From Mesorhizobium amorphae CCNWGS0123 (lineage in GTDB: Bacteria > Pseudomonadota > Alphaproteobacteria > Rhizobiales > Rhizobiaceae), in NCBI RefSeq assembly GCF_001686985.1, contig NZ_CP015318.1, positions 2,664,001 through 2,728,000 of the forward strand: a stretch of 64,000 nucleotides of DNA. The letters run 5' to 3'. Below the pieces are notes generated by a model, which was not told the DNA's origin, did no database searches, and worked only from the letters and a program-made list of their open reading frames with translations. This document shows positions 56,495-64,000 of this stretch, piece by piece. Each line of letters opens with the position of its first letter. Within the stretch, counting starts at the first letter, position 1. The position numbers and the translations under genes are program-made.

Positions 56495-56683
56495 ATGGGC
56501 ATGGTACTGTCTTTCGTGCCGCGAACGGCACCAACCAATCGAGCAAGTCAAAACACCGGTACGCCGGCGGCGGTGATCATTTTCCCCGGCGTCCGCTACG
56601 AACCTTCGCCGCTAACTGGCGATGCGAGGCCAAGCGGTCCGGACAAGCCGGGTGCGCCGAAGACTCCTGTTCCGCATCACTAG
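56495..56683 (+). CDS. Small uncharacterised protein (62 residues)
   Basis: MGMVLSFVPRTAPTNRASQN with GAGAGGAA about eleven bases before the ATG. The middle, AAVIIFPGVRYE, is a motif I recall from similar short proteins in rhizobia, which supports coding. No domain or membrane segment. It lies in the gap between DUF2336 (divergent) and the DUF1254 pair (convergent). Confidence 0.6.
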   Translation: MGMVLSFVPRTAPTNRASQNTGTPAAVIIFPGVRYEPSPLTGDARPSGPDKPGAPKTPVPHH

Positions 56684-56699
56684 GGCGCTGCGGTCGAAA

Positions 56700-57248
56700 T
56701 CAGTAGTCCTGCAGCTCGCAGGAACTCTGCTCCAGAAACTGTGAGACGACAGGCTTCCAGCTGTCGTCGGGCACGAAGGAGCGGATGACGAAGATGCCTT
56801 CCTCGATCGGCGCTTCGACGAAGATCGCGCCCTGCAGCTCCTCGGGGAGTTCCCTGCGCACATCGATCATCTGAGCCGGCGTCAGCACCACGGTGTCGAG
56901 CACACCGCCGGTGGCGCTGTGGTCGTTGAAGGAATAGAGGTTGTGGCCGCTGCGGTCATAGACGGAGACCGACCAGAACGGCACGTTGCCAGGCGCCTTG
57001 ATTCGCACCATGCCCTCGGCGAGGTCGAAGCGGCAGGCCGCGGCGTAAAACAGCGGATCGACGGATTTCACCACCGGAGCGCCGCCGGCCTCTGCGTCGA
57101 GCCTTGTCATCTTGTAGAGGTCCGAAGCCATCGCCAGTCGCGACCATGCGTCGCGTTCGGAAAACTCCGGCACCAGCATCAAGACGACGATATGCACGAT
57201 GCCGGCGCCAAGCAGACCAAGCAGGACGGTGTGCAGCAGCTTACGCAT
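56700..57248 (-). CDS. DUF1254 family membrane protein
   Basis: 182 residues with an N-terminal membrane segment (LLHTVLLGLLGAGIVHIVVLMLV) and the DUF1254 core: DPLFYAAACRFDL, FWSVSVYDRSGHNLYSFND. The canonical full-length protein carries DUF1254 and DUF1214 in one chain; here the DUF1214 half is a separate gene upstream, overlapping by eight bases, so the two probably form one complex. Function unknown. Confidence 0.82.
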   Translation of the reverse strand: MRKLLHTVLLGLLGAGIVHIVVLMLVPEFSERDAWSRLAMASDLYKMTRLDAEAGGAPVVKSVDPLFYAAACRFDLAEGMVRIKAPGNVPFWSVSVYDRSGHNLYSFNDHSATGGVLDTVVLTPAQMIDVRRELPEELQGAIFVEAPIEEGIFVIRSFVPDDSWKPVVSQFLEQSSCELQDY

Positions 57249-57825
57249 TACAGCCGGCTTTCACGATCCTGGGCAGCGTCACATCGGAAAGGCCGGTGCT
57301 GCTGGCGATCGGCGTGTCGTAGAAGGTGAGCACGAAATACATCCGTCCGAAGCCCTCGGTCAGAAGCCAATTGCCGGGGGCCGGGCGGTTGCCGACGGTG
57401 ATGATCACCGAATTGTCGGGCTGGCGCAGCACCTGATAGGACTGCAGAGCCGCAAGCCTCGGCCTGTCGGTGTCGACCACGCCGAGCGATTGGTCGGCGG
57501 CATAGAGGGTCCAGAAACGGGCAGTTGGGAAGCCGCCTTCGATCATGTAGGCGCATTCGCGCCTGAGCTGGTCGCCGCCGGCATCGCGTTCGGCGATGAA
57601 GGAGAGCCCCTCGGCCCGGCCGAGCGCCAGCACGCCCTCGCGTGCCACGCGTGCCTTCGAATAGGGGTCGGCCGCTTGCGTGCCGATCTCGGGGAAGGCG
57701 GTCCACTGGCCGATCCTGATCGCGCCAACGCCGTCCTGTGCCTTCAGCGCATACCAGACGCTGCCGCCGCCGCCGCCGATGGCGATGGCAAGCGAAAGCA
57801 GCGTGAGGAATGCATTCTTGAGCAT
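57241..57825 (-). CDS. DUF1214 family membrane protein
   Basis: 194 residues: hydrophobic N-terminus with a Gly run (LLSLAIAIGGGGGSVWYAL), then AFPEIGTQAADPYSKARVAREGVL and the DUF1214 end GNWLLTEGFGRMYFVLTFYDTP. Coupled to the DUF1254 gene by an eight-base overlap. Upstream partner of that protein; envelope role presumed. Confidence 0.82.
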   Translation of the reverse strand: MLKNAFLTLLSLAIAIGGGGGSVWYALKAQDGVGAIRIGQWTAFPEIGTQAADPYSKARVAREGVLALGRAEGLSFIAERDAGGDQLRRECAYMIEGGFPTARFWTLYAADQSLGVVDTDRPRLAALQSYQVLRQPDNSVIITVGNRPAPGNWLLTEGFGRMYFVLTFYDTPIASSTGLSDVTLPRIVKAGCNA

Positions 57826-58196
57826 GAAGGGCCGGAAACAGAGGAGGTTGCTCGGGATATCGCGGCGCGGGGCCTCGTGGCAAGCCGGCTTGCTCTAAAG
57901 GCGTCGCGATATTTTCAGCTGATGCCGGCCTGTAAATGGTGGCTTCTTGCGCTTCCCGCTCATCTAAATGGCACACTGCCTTCAAGTCGTTTCTACCGAA
58001 CAAGGAGAGTGGCATTCCCCGTGTTGACGACCGGCTTGTCATGGACGAGCTCTCCGGCACTGCGCCCCTCTGATTTTCGATGCCTCCTGCGGCGCAGCAC
58101 GTGGCCATCCAATCACTGACTTGTCAGGCTGCCAGTTCGCGCCGATCCGATGCCTGCGCTTGAAGCCGCCGCCATTTCGTTCCACATCGACAGGGG
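57826..58196. other. Intergenic region between DUF1214 and DUF930 genes
   Basis: About 370 bases between divergent genes. No frame in it has a start with ribosome site or recognisable family, and no RNA or strong hairpin was seen. Confidence 0.4.
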
Positions 58197-59372
58197 ATGA
58201 AGGCCGAGACAGAAGAGCGGCGTTGGAATTTGGTGTGGGCCTTGCCCGCATCGCTGATCATGCATGCGCTCATCGCAGCATTTCTGGTCTACAGCCTGCC
58301 GAGGCCTGCCCAACAGCCGGATCAGGAACAGCCGGTCAATGTCGCGCTTGTGCCTCCGCCCGAGCAGCCGAAACCGAAGCCCCCGCCGCAGCCAAAGGAA
58401 CCCAAGGCCGAAAAGCCGCCGGAACCGAAGCCTGAAAAACCGCCCGAGCAGAAAGTTGAAAAACCGCCCGAAAAGCAGCCGCCGAAGCCACCGGCGATCG
58501 CGGTGCTAAAGCCCGTTTTTCAGTACGGCGACAAGGATACCGGCCCGAGGAAATCCCTGGATGGAGGCGGCGATCGAGACAACACGCCGGCGCCGGCCAA
58601 ACAGGATGATTCGAAGCCGCCTGCCGTGCCGAAGCCTGCAGAGAACCAACCGGCCGCGCCGGCAGAAGCCGATCAGCGGCCAGATCCAAGCAAGGCCGAC
58701 GAGAAGCCGGTAACCACCCCTACGGACGCCAGGCCCACGCAAAGCGAGGAGAAGCAGGCAACCGATAAAAAGCAGGCAGATGAAAAGGAGGCAGGAGCGC
58801 AAACCGCAGAAAAGCAAACAGCCGCCGCTCCGACGCTGTTGGGTGCTGAGAGCGGCGATAAAGTCGAGCTTCCGGCCGCGGCCGAAAAGCCGAAGCCCAA
58901 ACCCGCAAATGCCATGAAGTTCAGGCCTGCAAAGGTATCGAAGCCCAGAAGCAACAGCGCCGGGACGCCAGGCTCCACCAACGCTGCCGCTGCCGGATCG
59001 CCGATCTATTCGGGCCTTCCGGGTGTTCGAAAGCTCTACTCGCAGGGCGCTACCGGCGATGCGCTGGCCGCAAGCTCGATGACCGGCGCGCCTCGCGATC
59101 AGCGGGTCGCCAACCTTTGCGGCAGCGTTTTGAACCAGGAATTGCGAAACGCCTCTTATTCTCCCAAATGGCTGCCATCCATTCCGCTGAAGGCGGGCAA
59201 TGTTCTTAACCCTCCGGAGGCCGCCTTCAGCACGACAACCACATGGTACCGTTTACGCTTCCGGTGCGAGGTCGACGCCGATGCGACAAGGGTCTTGTCG
59301 TTCAACTTCCGCGTCGGCGATGAGATCCCACCCGGCGAATGGGGCCGTCTCAGATTGCCTAGTCTCCACTAA
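58197..59372 (+). CDS. TonB-like protein with C-terminal DUF930 domain
   Basis: 391 residues. A cytoplasmic start, one membrane helix (LVWALPASLIMHALIAAFLVY) and a long Pro/Lys/Glu-rich periplasmic spacer (PKPKPPPQPKEPKAEKPPE-type) resemble TonB. The C-terminal domain (CGSVLNQELRNASYSPKWLP, LRFRCEVDADATRVLSFNFRVGDEIP) is DUF930, a Rhizobiales family of unknown function. The ATG immediately follows AGGGG, so ribosome spacing is short and a later start is possible. Confidence 0.83.
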   Translation: MKAETEERRWNLVWALPASLIMHALIAAFLVYSLPRPAQQPDQEQPVNVALVPPPEQPKPKPPPQPKEPKAEKPPEPKPEKPPEQKVEKPPEKQPPKPPAIAVLKPVFQYGDKDTGPRKSLDGGGDRDNTPAPAKQDDSKPPAVPKPAENQPAAPAEADQRPDPSKADEKPVTTPTDARPTQSEEKQATDKKQADEKEAGAQTAEKQTAAAPTLLGAESGDKVELPAAAEKPKPKPANAMKFRPAKVSKPRSNSAGTPGSTNAAAAGSPIYSGLPGVRKLYSQGATGDALAASSMTGAPRDQRVANLCGSVLNQELRNASYSPKWLPSIPLKAGNVLNPPEAAFSTTTTWYRLRFRCEVDADATRVLSFNFRVGDEIPPGEWGRLRLPSLH

Positions 59373-59373
59373 A

Positions 59374-59418
59374 GCATGTCTCCCGAAAGTGGGAACCGGT
59401 TTCGAGACAAAGACGTGC
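59374..59418. repeat. Rhizobial palindromic element, GCATGTC...GACGTGC type
   Basis: GCATGTCTCCCGAAAGTGGG then AACCGGTTTCGAGACAAAGA and CGTGC: arms TCTC.CGAAA / TTTCGAGA and GCATGTC / GACGTGC. I recall this as one of the commonest intergenic palindromes of Mesorhizobium. It lies right after the DUF930 stop. Confidence 0.6.
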
Positions 59419-59431
59419 GTGGAATCAAAAC

Positions 59432-61591
59432 CTATAGCGCCGACAGCGTCTCCGGCGCCTTGGGCGGCTCGAGCACGGGCGCTGCCTGGAACATCTTGGT
59501 CATCTCCCGCAGCGTCTGCGTGGTGCGGCTGGACAACACCGGCGGGCGCTCGGCGGCGGCTTCGGCCTCCGCCTGCTCGGCGTTCTTCTTTGCCGCCTCC
59601 TCGGCCTTGGCCGCGACTTCCGGATCGACGAAGGGATGATCGAGGCCGGGGATCGGCTTCAAGTCGATGTTCTGGTGCGCGTAGACCATCAGCCGCTGCC
59701 ACACCATCGCCGGCAGCGTGCCGCCGGTCATGTTCTTGGTCGGGGTGAAGTCGTCATTGCCGAGCCAGACAGCGGCGGTGTAATTGCCGGTGAAACCGAC
59801 AAACCAGGCATCGCGGTAGGATTGCGTCGTGCCGGTCTTGCCGGCGACCACGATGTTGGGAAGCAGGGCGCGCCGTGCCGTGCCGATCACCGGCACCGCC
59901 GCCAGCATGGTGTTCATGTATTTCAGCGCCTGTTCCGACAGCACGCGGTGCGGCGGCGGCGCGTCCTTGGCCCAGTCGTAGACCACCTCGCCGGTACGGG
60001 TGACGAGCTGCGTGATTCCGTGCCGCGAGCCGACGAAGCCGTTCTGCGCGAACACGCTGTAGCCGGTCGCCTGGTCCATGACGGTCATGCCCGACGTGCC
60101 GAGCACCATGGTCTTGTGCCCTTCGAGCGGCGACTCCACGCCCATCGCTTCGGCCATCGCCTTGATCGGGCCGATGCCGAGATAGTCCTTGGCCAGTCGC
60201 ACCGGCACGGTGTTGATCGATTTGGCGATCGCCGTGATCAGCGTCACGTTGCCGGCCGAGCCGCCATTGTAATTGTGCGGCGACCAGCCGCCCCAGCTGA
60301 TCGCGCCGCCGGAAACGACGGAATCCGGCGTGAAACCATGCTCCATGGCGGCGGCATAGACGTAGGGCTTGAAGGAGGAGCCGGTCTGGCGCAGCGCCTT
60401 GGTGGCGCGGTTGAACTGGCTGGCGCCATAGTCGCGGCCACCGACGATCGCCCTGACCGCGCCATTGGTTTCGATGACCACCACCGCCCCTTCGGTGACG
60501 TTGTATTCCTTGCCGAACTGGCGCAGGTGGAATTCGACGGACTCTTCGGCCGCCTTCTGGATGTTGGCGTCGAACGTGGTGTGGGCGACGAGCGAGTGCT
60601 GACCGGACTTGGCGGCGACCTTCTTGACCTCGTCGAAGGCCCAGTCGAGGAAATAGTCCGGGCTCTTCTGTTCGCCGCGATCGACGATGTCGGCCGGATG
60701 CAGCCTTGCCTGCAGCACCTGGCCTTCGGTCATAAACCCGGAATCGACAAGGTTCGACAGCACCACATTGGCGCGGGCGCGAGCGGCGGGCAGGTTGATA
60801 TGCGGTGCGTATTTGGTCGGGGCCTTGAACAGGCCGGCCAGCATCGCCGCCTCGGCGAGGTTGAGATCCTTGACGCTTTTGCCGAAATAGAAGTCCGCCG
60901 CCGCCTCGATGCCGAACGTGCCGCCACCCATATAGGCGCGGTCGAGATAGAGCTGCAGGATCTCCTTTTTCGACAGATTGGCCTCCAGCCACAGCGACAG
61001 GAAGGCTTCCTTGATCTTGCGCTGCAAGGTGCGCTCATTGCTCAGGAACAGGTTTTTGGCCAGCTGCTGGGTGATGCTGGAGCCGCCCTGGACGACGGAA
61101 TTGGCCCGCACATTCTCGAAGATAGCGCGCGACAGGCCGAGCACGTCGATGCCGTAGTGGTCGAAGAAACGCCGGTCCTCGGTCGCCAGCACCGCCTTGA
61201 TGACATGGTCGGGCATCTCGTCGACCGGCACGGAATCGCGCTGGATGATGCCGCGCTGGCCGATCTCGTTGCCGTAACGGTCGAGGAAAGTGACGGCGAA
61301 GTCGCCCTGGGTGCGCCAGTCGCCGGTGGTGATCTGGAAGGCTGGCAAGGCCAGCGCAAAAAGCACCACGATGCCGCCGGCGCCCAGCGTAAACCCTTCG
61401 CTCAGCACTTCGACGATGCCGCGCCGCCAGCCTTTGACACGGAAACGCCGGGAAAAGATGGTCGCTGCTTCCCAGAACTGGCGTGCCTTGAAGCCGATCT
61501 CGTAGAGCGAGGAATCGAGCCACGCATCCACCGCCAGCAGCGCCGCGGCGATCGGACCTCTTCTCTTGCGTGGCATCAAAGGACTGGTCAT
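59432..61591 (-). CDS. Penicillin-binding protein 1A, bifunctional transglycosylase/transpeptidase
   Basis: About 719 residues from the ATG at 61591 (an upstream GTG would add 6). One membrane anchor (GGIVVLFALALPAF) follows a cytoplasmic tail; the GT51 domain has the catalytic Glu in VLATEDRRFFDHYGID, and GGSSITQQLAKNLFL. The transpeptidase has Ser-x2-Lys in TGSSFKPYVY, SxN in KSINTVPV and KTGT in VAGKTGTTQSYRDAW. It polymerises and crosslinks peptidoglycan. Ala/Glu-rich C-terminal tail. Confidence 0.95.
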   Translation of the reverse strand: MTSPLMPRKRRGPIAAALLAVDAWLDSSLYEIGFKARQFWEAATIFSRRFRVKGWRRGIVEVLSEGFTLGAGGIVVLFALALPAFQITTGDWRTQGDFAVTFLDRYGNEIGQRGIIQRDSVPVDEMPDHVIKAVLATEDRRFFDHYGIDVLGLSRAIFENVRANSVVQGGSSITQQLAKNLFLSNERTLQRKIKEAFLSLWLEANLSKKEILQLYLDRAYMGGGTFGIEAAADFYFGKSVKDLNLAEAAMLAGLFKAPTKYAPHINLPAARARANVVLSNLVDSGFMTEGQVLQARLHPADIVDRGEQKSPDYFLDWAFDEVKKVAAKSGQHSLVAHTTFDANIQKAAEESVEFHLRQFGKEYNVTEGAVVVIETNGAVRAIVGGRDYGASQFNRATKALRQTGSSFKPYVYAAAMEHGFTPDSVVSGGAISWGGWSPHNYNGGSAGNVTLITAIAKSINTVPVRLAKDYLGIGPIKAMAEAMGVESPLEGHKTMVLGTSGMTVMDQATGYSVFAQNGFVGSRHGITQLVTRTGEVVYDWAKDAPPPHRVLSEQALKYMNTMLAAVPVIGTARRALLPNIVVAGKTGTTQSYRDAWFVGFTGNYTAAVWLGNDDFTPTKNMTGGTLPAMVWQRLMVYAHQNIDLKPIPGLDHPFVDPEVAAKAEEAAKKNAEQAEAEAAAERPPVLSSRTTQTLREMTKMFQAAPVLEPPKAPETLSAL

Positions 61592-61747
61592 TCCAGAATT
61601 CCGCCCCACGCCGTGACCTGATTTCAGGACGGCGCCCCGGAGAACTATTCGTCCATTCTAGCACTGCTCACAAGGGCAGCGAAGCCACACCGCGCGGTTT
61701 GTTGGCTGGGGAGGGAAGGCTTCGAGCCTGATAGTGCCCGGCCGATG

Positions 61748-62386
61748 TCAGCGCGCCGCAACGAAGCGCATGAAATGCGCCACGTCGGCCTCGCTCGGCT
61801 CCTGGCCGGTGAAGCTGCGCAGATAGGCGGCGAGATGGCTGACCCGGGCCTCGACCGGCTCCTTGAGATCGAGCACGTAGTAGCCGATCTGCATGTAGTA
61901 GAGGACGCGGGCGCGGATGAAGGCGTCTTCCTCGTCATAGCCGTGTCGGCGGTACATGTCGCGGATGGCGACGAGGCGCTCGTCGTCGGCCTGGTCGATC
62001 ATGCGCCGCACATCGTCGGAGCGGCGCGCCCATTCGCGGATGGCGAAGTCAAGCCGGGGATCGAACAGGCGCTCGTCGGCCCAGCATTCGAAGACGTTCA
62101 TGACCCCCATGATGATGCTTTCGGCCGGGCGCCCGGCGCGTTCGACGATCGCCTTGGTGTTGGTGTCGTGCCAGTGCGCGAGCAGCTGGTCGAGCAGATC
62201 CTGCCGGCTCTGGAAGTACCAGTAGAAGCTCGAGCGCGAGACGCCGAGCTTCTGGCCGAGCGGCAGCACGCGCACGCTTTCGATGCCGTCCGAAATCAGC
62301 GTCTGCAGCGCCAGATTGATCCAGTCCCAGCGCGTCACCTTGATGTTGCCTGGCGCCGGCTCGTCCTGGGGTGCAATCATGATCAT
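61748..62386 (-). CDS. TetR family transcriptional regulator
   Basis: 212 residues, starting MIMIAPQDEPAPG; the frame is open upstream but would overlap the operator. HTH: LISDGIESVRVLPLGQKLGVSRSSFYWYF. The C-terminal domain (YYMQIGYYVLDLKE) is the ligand part. It diverges from the dehydrogenase gene across a large nested palindrome and most likely represses both. Confidence 0.87.
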   Translation of the reverse strand: MIMIAPQDEPAPGNIKVTRWDWINLALQTLISDGIESVRVLPLGQKLGVSRSSFYWYFQSRQDLLDQLLAHWHDTNTKAIVERAGRPAESIIMGVMNVFECWADERLFDPRLDFAIREWARRSDDVRRMIDQADDERLVAIRDMYRRHGYDEEDAFIRARVLYYMQIGYYVLDLKEPVEARVSHLAAYLRSFTGQEPSEADVAHFMRFVAAR

Positions 62387-62427
62387 GTCCGCACAAGTGC
62401 CATGGCGCGCAGCGGCGTGCAAGCGGT

Positions 62428-62459
62428 CTGTACACAAGTGTCTAGACACATATGTACAG
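62428..62459. promoter_or_regulatory. 32-base nested palindrome, probable TetR operator
   Basis: CTGTACA-caa-GTGTCT | AGACAC-ata-TGTACAG: outer seven-base and inner six-base arms are perfect inverted repeats; only the three-base spacers differ. It lies midway between the TetR start and the dehydrogenase start, overlapping the likely promoters. Length would suit two dimers. Confidence 0.75.
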
Positions 62460-62499
62460 TGCCTGTATGGTGAGAGCCTCTAACGAGAGGGAGAGGCTC

Positions 62500-64000
62500 G
62501 TGAAGTCGCACTATCGCGCAGTTGTCATCGGGGGTGGGGTGGTTGGCGCCTCGGTGCTCTACCATCTGGCGCGCTTCGGCTGGAGCGACGTGGCGCTGAT
62601 CGAGCGCGCCGAACTGACCGCTGGTTCGACCTGGCATGCGGCTGCCGGGTTCCATGCGCTGAACGCCGACCCGAACGTCGCGGCGTTGCAGGACTACACG
62701 ATAAAACTCTATCGCGAGATCGAGGCCGAGTCCGGCCAGAATGCCGGCCTGCACATGACCGGCGGCGTCAACATGGCCAGCGACCCCGCCCGCTGGGAAT
62801 GGCTGAAATCGGCCTGGGCGGTGTTCCAGTCGGTCGGCATCGAAACGGCGCGGCTGGTGACTCCCGACGAGATCAAGGAGATCTGCCCGATCGTCGATGT
62901 CAGCGATGTGCTGGGCGGCCTCTACGATTCCAACGAAGGCCATCTCGACCCCTACGGCACCACCCATGCCTATGCTGGAGCAGCGAAGAAGCGCGGCGCC
63001 GAAATCATCCTGCGCAATCGGGTGCTCGACCTCAAGCAGCGCGCCGACGGTGGCTGGGACGTCTTCACCGAACAGGGCATGATCGTCGCCGAGCATGTCG
63101 TCAACGCCGGCGGTCTCTGGGCAAAGCAGCTCGGCCGCATGGCTGGCGTCGAGCTGCCGGTGACGCCGATGGAGCATCACTATTTCGTCACCGAGGACAT
63201 TCCGGAGGTCGCCGCCCTCGACAAGGAACTCGGCCTCGCCGTCGATCTCGATGGCTTTGCCTATCTCCGCCAAGAGCGCAAGGGCGTGCTGCTCGGCGTT
63301 TACGAGCAGAACCCGAAGCATTGGAACATGGACGGCGCGCCCTGGGATTACGGCATCGAACTGATCCCGGAAGACATCGACCGCATCAGCCCTGAACTCG
63401 CCAAAGCCTATGAGCGCTTTCCCTGCCTCGCCACCGCCGGCATCCGCAAATGGGTCAACGGCGCCTTCACCTTCACGCCCGACGGCAACCCGATCGTCGG
63501 GCCGGTGCGCGGCTTGCGCAACTACTGGGTCGCCTGCGGTGTCATGGCCGGCTTCAGCCAGGGCGGCGGCGTCGGTAAATCGCTGGCCGAATGGATGATC
63601 CATGGCGAGCCGCAGGCCGATATTTTCGGCATGGACATCGCCCGCTACGGCGCCTTCGCCGCCAACCGCGAATATCTGAAGCAGACCACGCGGCAGTTCT
63701 ACGCCCGCCGCTTCGTCATGACCTTTCCCAACGAGCGCCTGCCGGCCGGCCGGCCGCTGAAACGCCCCGGCGCCTATGACGGCATGACGGCGGCCGGATG
63801 CGAATGGACGGCCTCATGGGGCCTGGAGATCCCGGCCTATTTCGCGCCGATGGGGTTTCGCGAAAACACCACGCTGAAGCGCTCCAACGCCTTCGACATC
63901 GTCGGCGACGAGGCGATGCAGGTGCGCCGCGCCGCCGGTCTCGTCGATACCTCCGCCTTCTCGCGCTACTCGGTGTTCGGACCGGGCGCGGAAGCCTGGC
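62500..64000 (+). CDS. Dimethylglycine/sarcosine dehydrogenase-like FAD oxidoreductase (3' end outside window)
   Basis: The frame starts at a GTG with AGGGAGAGG upstream and stays open to the last base (about 500 codons). The FAD motif is VIGGGVVGASVLYHLA and TAGSTWHAAAGFHALN places His at the covalent-flavin position of dimethylglycine dehydrogenase. The FAD domain ends near GVMAGFSQGGGVGKSLAEWM; the start of the folate-binding GcvT domain follows (LVDTSAFSRYSVFGPGAE). It demethylates an N-methylated amine, passing one-carbon units to folate. With the bet locus it may complete betaine degradation to glycine. Confidence 0.88.
   Translation, partial: MKSHYRAVVIGGGVVGASVLYHLARFGWSDVALIERAELTAGSTWHAAAGFHALNADPNVAALQDYTIKLYREIEAESGQNAGLHMTGGVNMASDPARWEWLKSAWAVFQSVGIETARLVTPDEIKEICPIVDVSDVLGGLYDSNEGHLDPYGTTHAYAGAAKKRGAEIILRNRVLDLKQRADGGWDVFTEQGMIVAEHVVNAGGLWAKQLGRMAGVELPVTPMEHHYFVTEDIPEVAALDKELGLAVDLDGFAYLRQERKGVLLGVYEQNPKHWNMDGAPWDYGIELIPEDIDRISPELAKAYERFPCLATAGIRKWVNGAFTFTPDGNPIVGPVRGLRNYWVACGVMAGFSQGGGVGKSLAEWMIHGEPQADIFGMDIARYGAFAANREYLKQTTRQFYARRFVMTFPNERLPAGRPLKRPGAYDGMTAAGCEWTASWGLEIPAYFAPMGFRENTTLKRSNAFDIVGDEAMQVRRAAGLVDTSAFSRYSVFGPGAEAW

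Noticed and set aside
59636..61621. 661-codon plus-strand frame
   Set aside because: Antisense to the full-length PBP1A gene, which has complete catalytic motifs; the reverse product is His/Asp/Arg-rich with no domain.

Overview
The window reads as a chromosomal segment of a Rhizobiales alphaproteobacterium, most like Mesorhizobium. The grounds are recalled family knowledge, not a search: uniformly GC-rich coding sequence, a MucR/Ros zinc-finger regulator with the rhizobial Cys-x2-Asp variant, Rhizobiales-typical families (DUF930, DUF1491, DUF2336, DUF5330, TIGR03808), a betI-betC-betA-betB locus with choline sulfatase, a class 3 R. etli-type asparaginase, and rhizobial palindromic repeats. 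No phage, IS element, CRISPR array or conjugation gene was seen.

Layout. 1-0.9 kb: end of a YejF-like peptide ABC ATPase and a small lipoprotein. 1.1-7.9 kb: a quinate/shikimate-type catabolic locus with 3-dehydroshikimate dehydratase, TetR regulator, quinate/shikimate dehydrogenase and a four-gene PAAT-class ABC transporter. Paired copies of one near-palindrome, TGTACyAnCwGGTTAA-like, lie in front of quiC/TetR and in front of the transporter operon, so one TetR regulon is likely. 7.9-8.4 kb: decayed MaoC dehydratase and tRNA-Pro(CGG). 8.6-14.3 kb: GDP-mannose supply (phosphomannomutase; GDP-mannose pyrophosphorylase fused to an AGE epimerase/isomerase domain), interrupted by an NmrA/LysR pair. 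14.4-20.7 kb: betI-betC-(PLP dehydratase)-betA-betB, translationally coupled, converting choline-O-sulfate to glycine betaine. 20.9-25.3 kb: thiolase, asparaginase, Tat-exported beta-helix protein, Gre factor, solitary AbrB/MazE protein. 25.3-30.7 kb: methylmalonyl-CoA mutase (mutAB) and a HerA-like ATPase.

30.7-41.4 kb is the most accessory-looking part: exported proteins (a frameshifted Kelch protein, an unknown periplasmic protein, a GlcG/HbpS protein, a Tat-type metallo-beta-lactamase-fold hydrolase), two LysR regulators, and an operon of RraA-type aldolase, 2-hydroxyacid dehydrogenase, SDR lacking the catalytic Tyr/Lys, MFS transporter and RidA deaminase. A near-identical 18-19 bp motif lies about 110-125 bp upstream of both the hydrolase and the RraA operon, on either side of the LysR gene, suggesting a shared regulon for an undescribed organic-acid pathway.

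41.6-62.4 kb is mostly housekeeping: L,D-transpeptidase, haloacid dehalogenase, branched-chain aminotransferase, Fe/Mn superoxide dismutase, two c-type cytochromes, SET protein, oligopeptidase B, MucR, SufE, a membrane histidine kinase overlapping a peptidoglycan-binding protein, several DUF proteins and a bifunctional PBP1A. At the right edge a TetR gene and a dimethylglycine/sarcosine dehydrogenase-like gene diverge from a 32-bp near-perfect nested palindrome; the latter would continue betaine demethylation begun by the bet locus.
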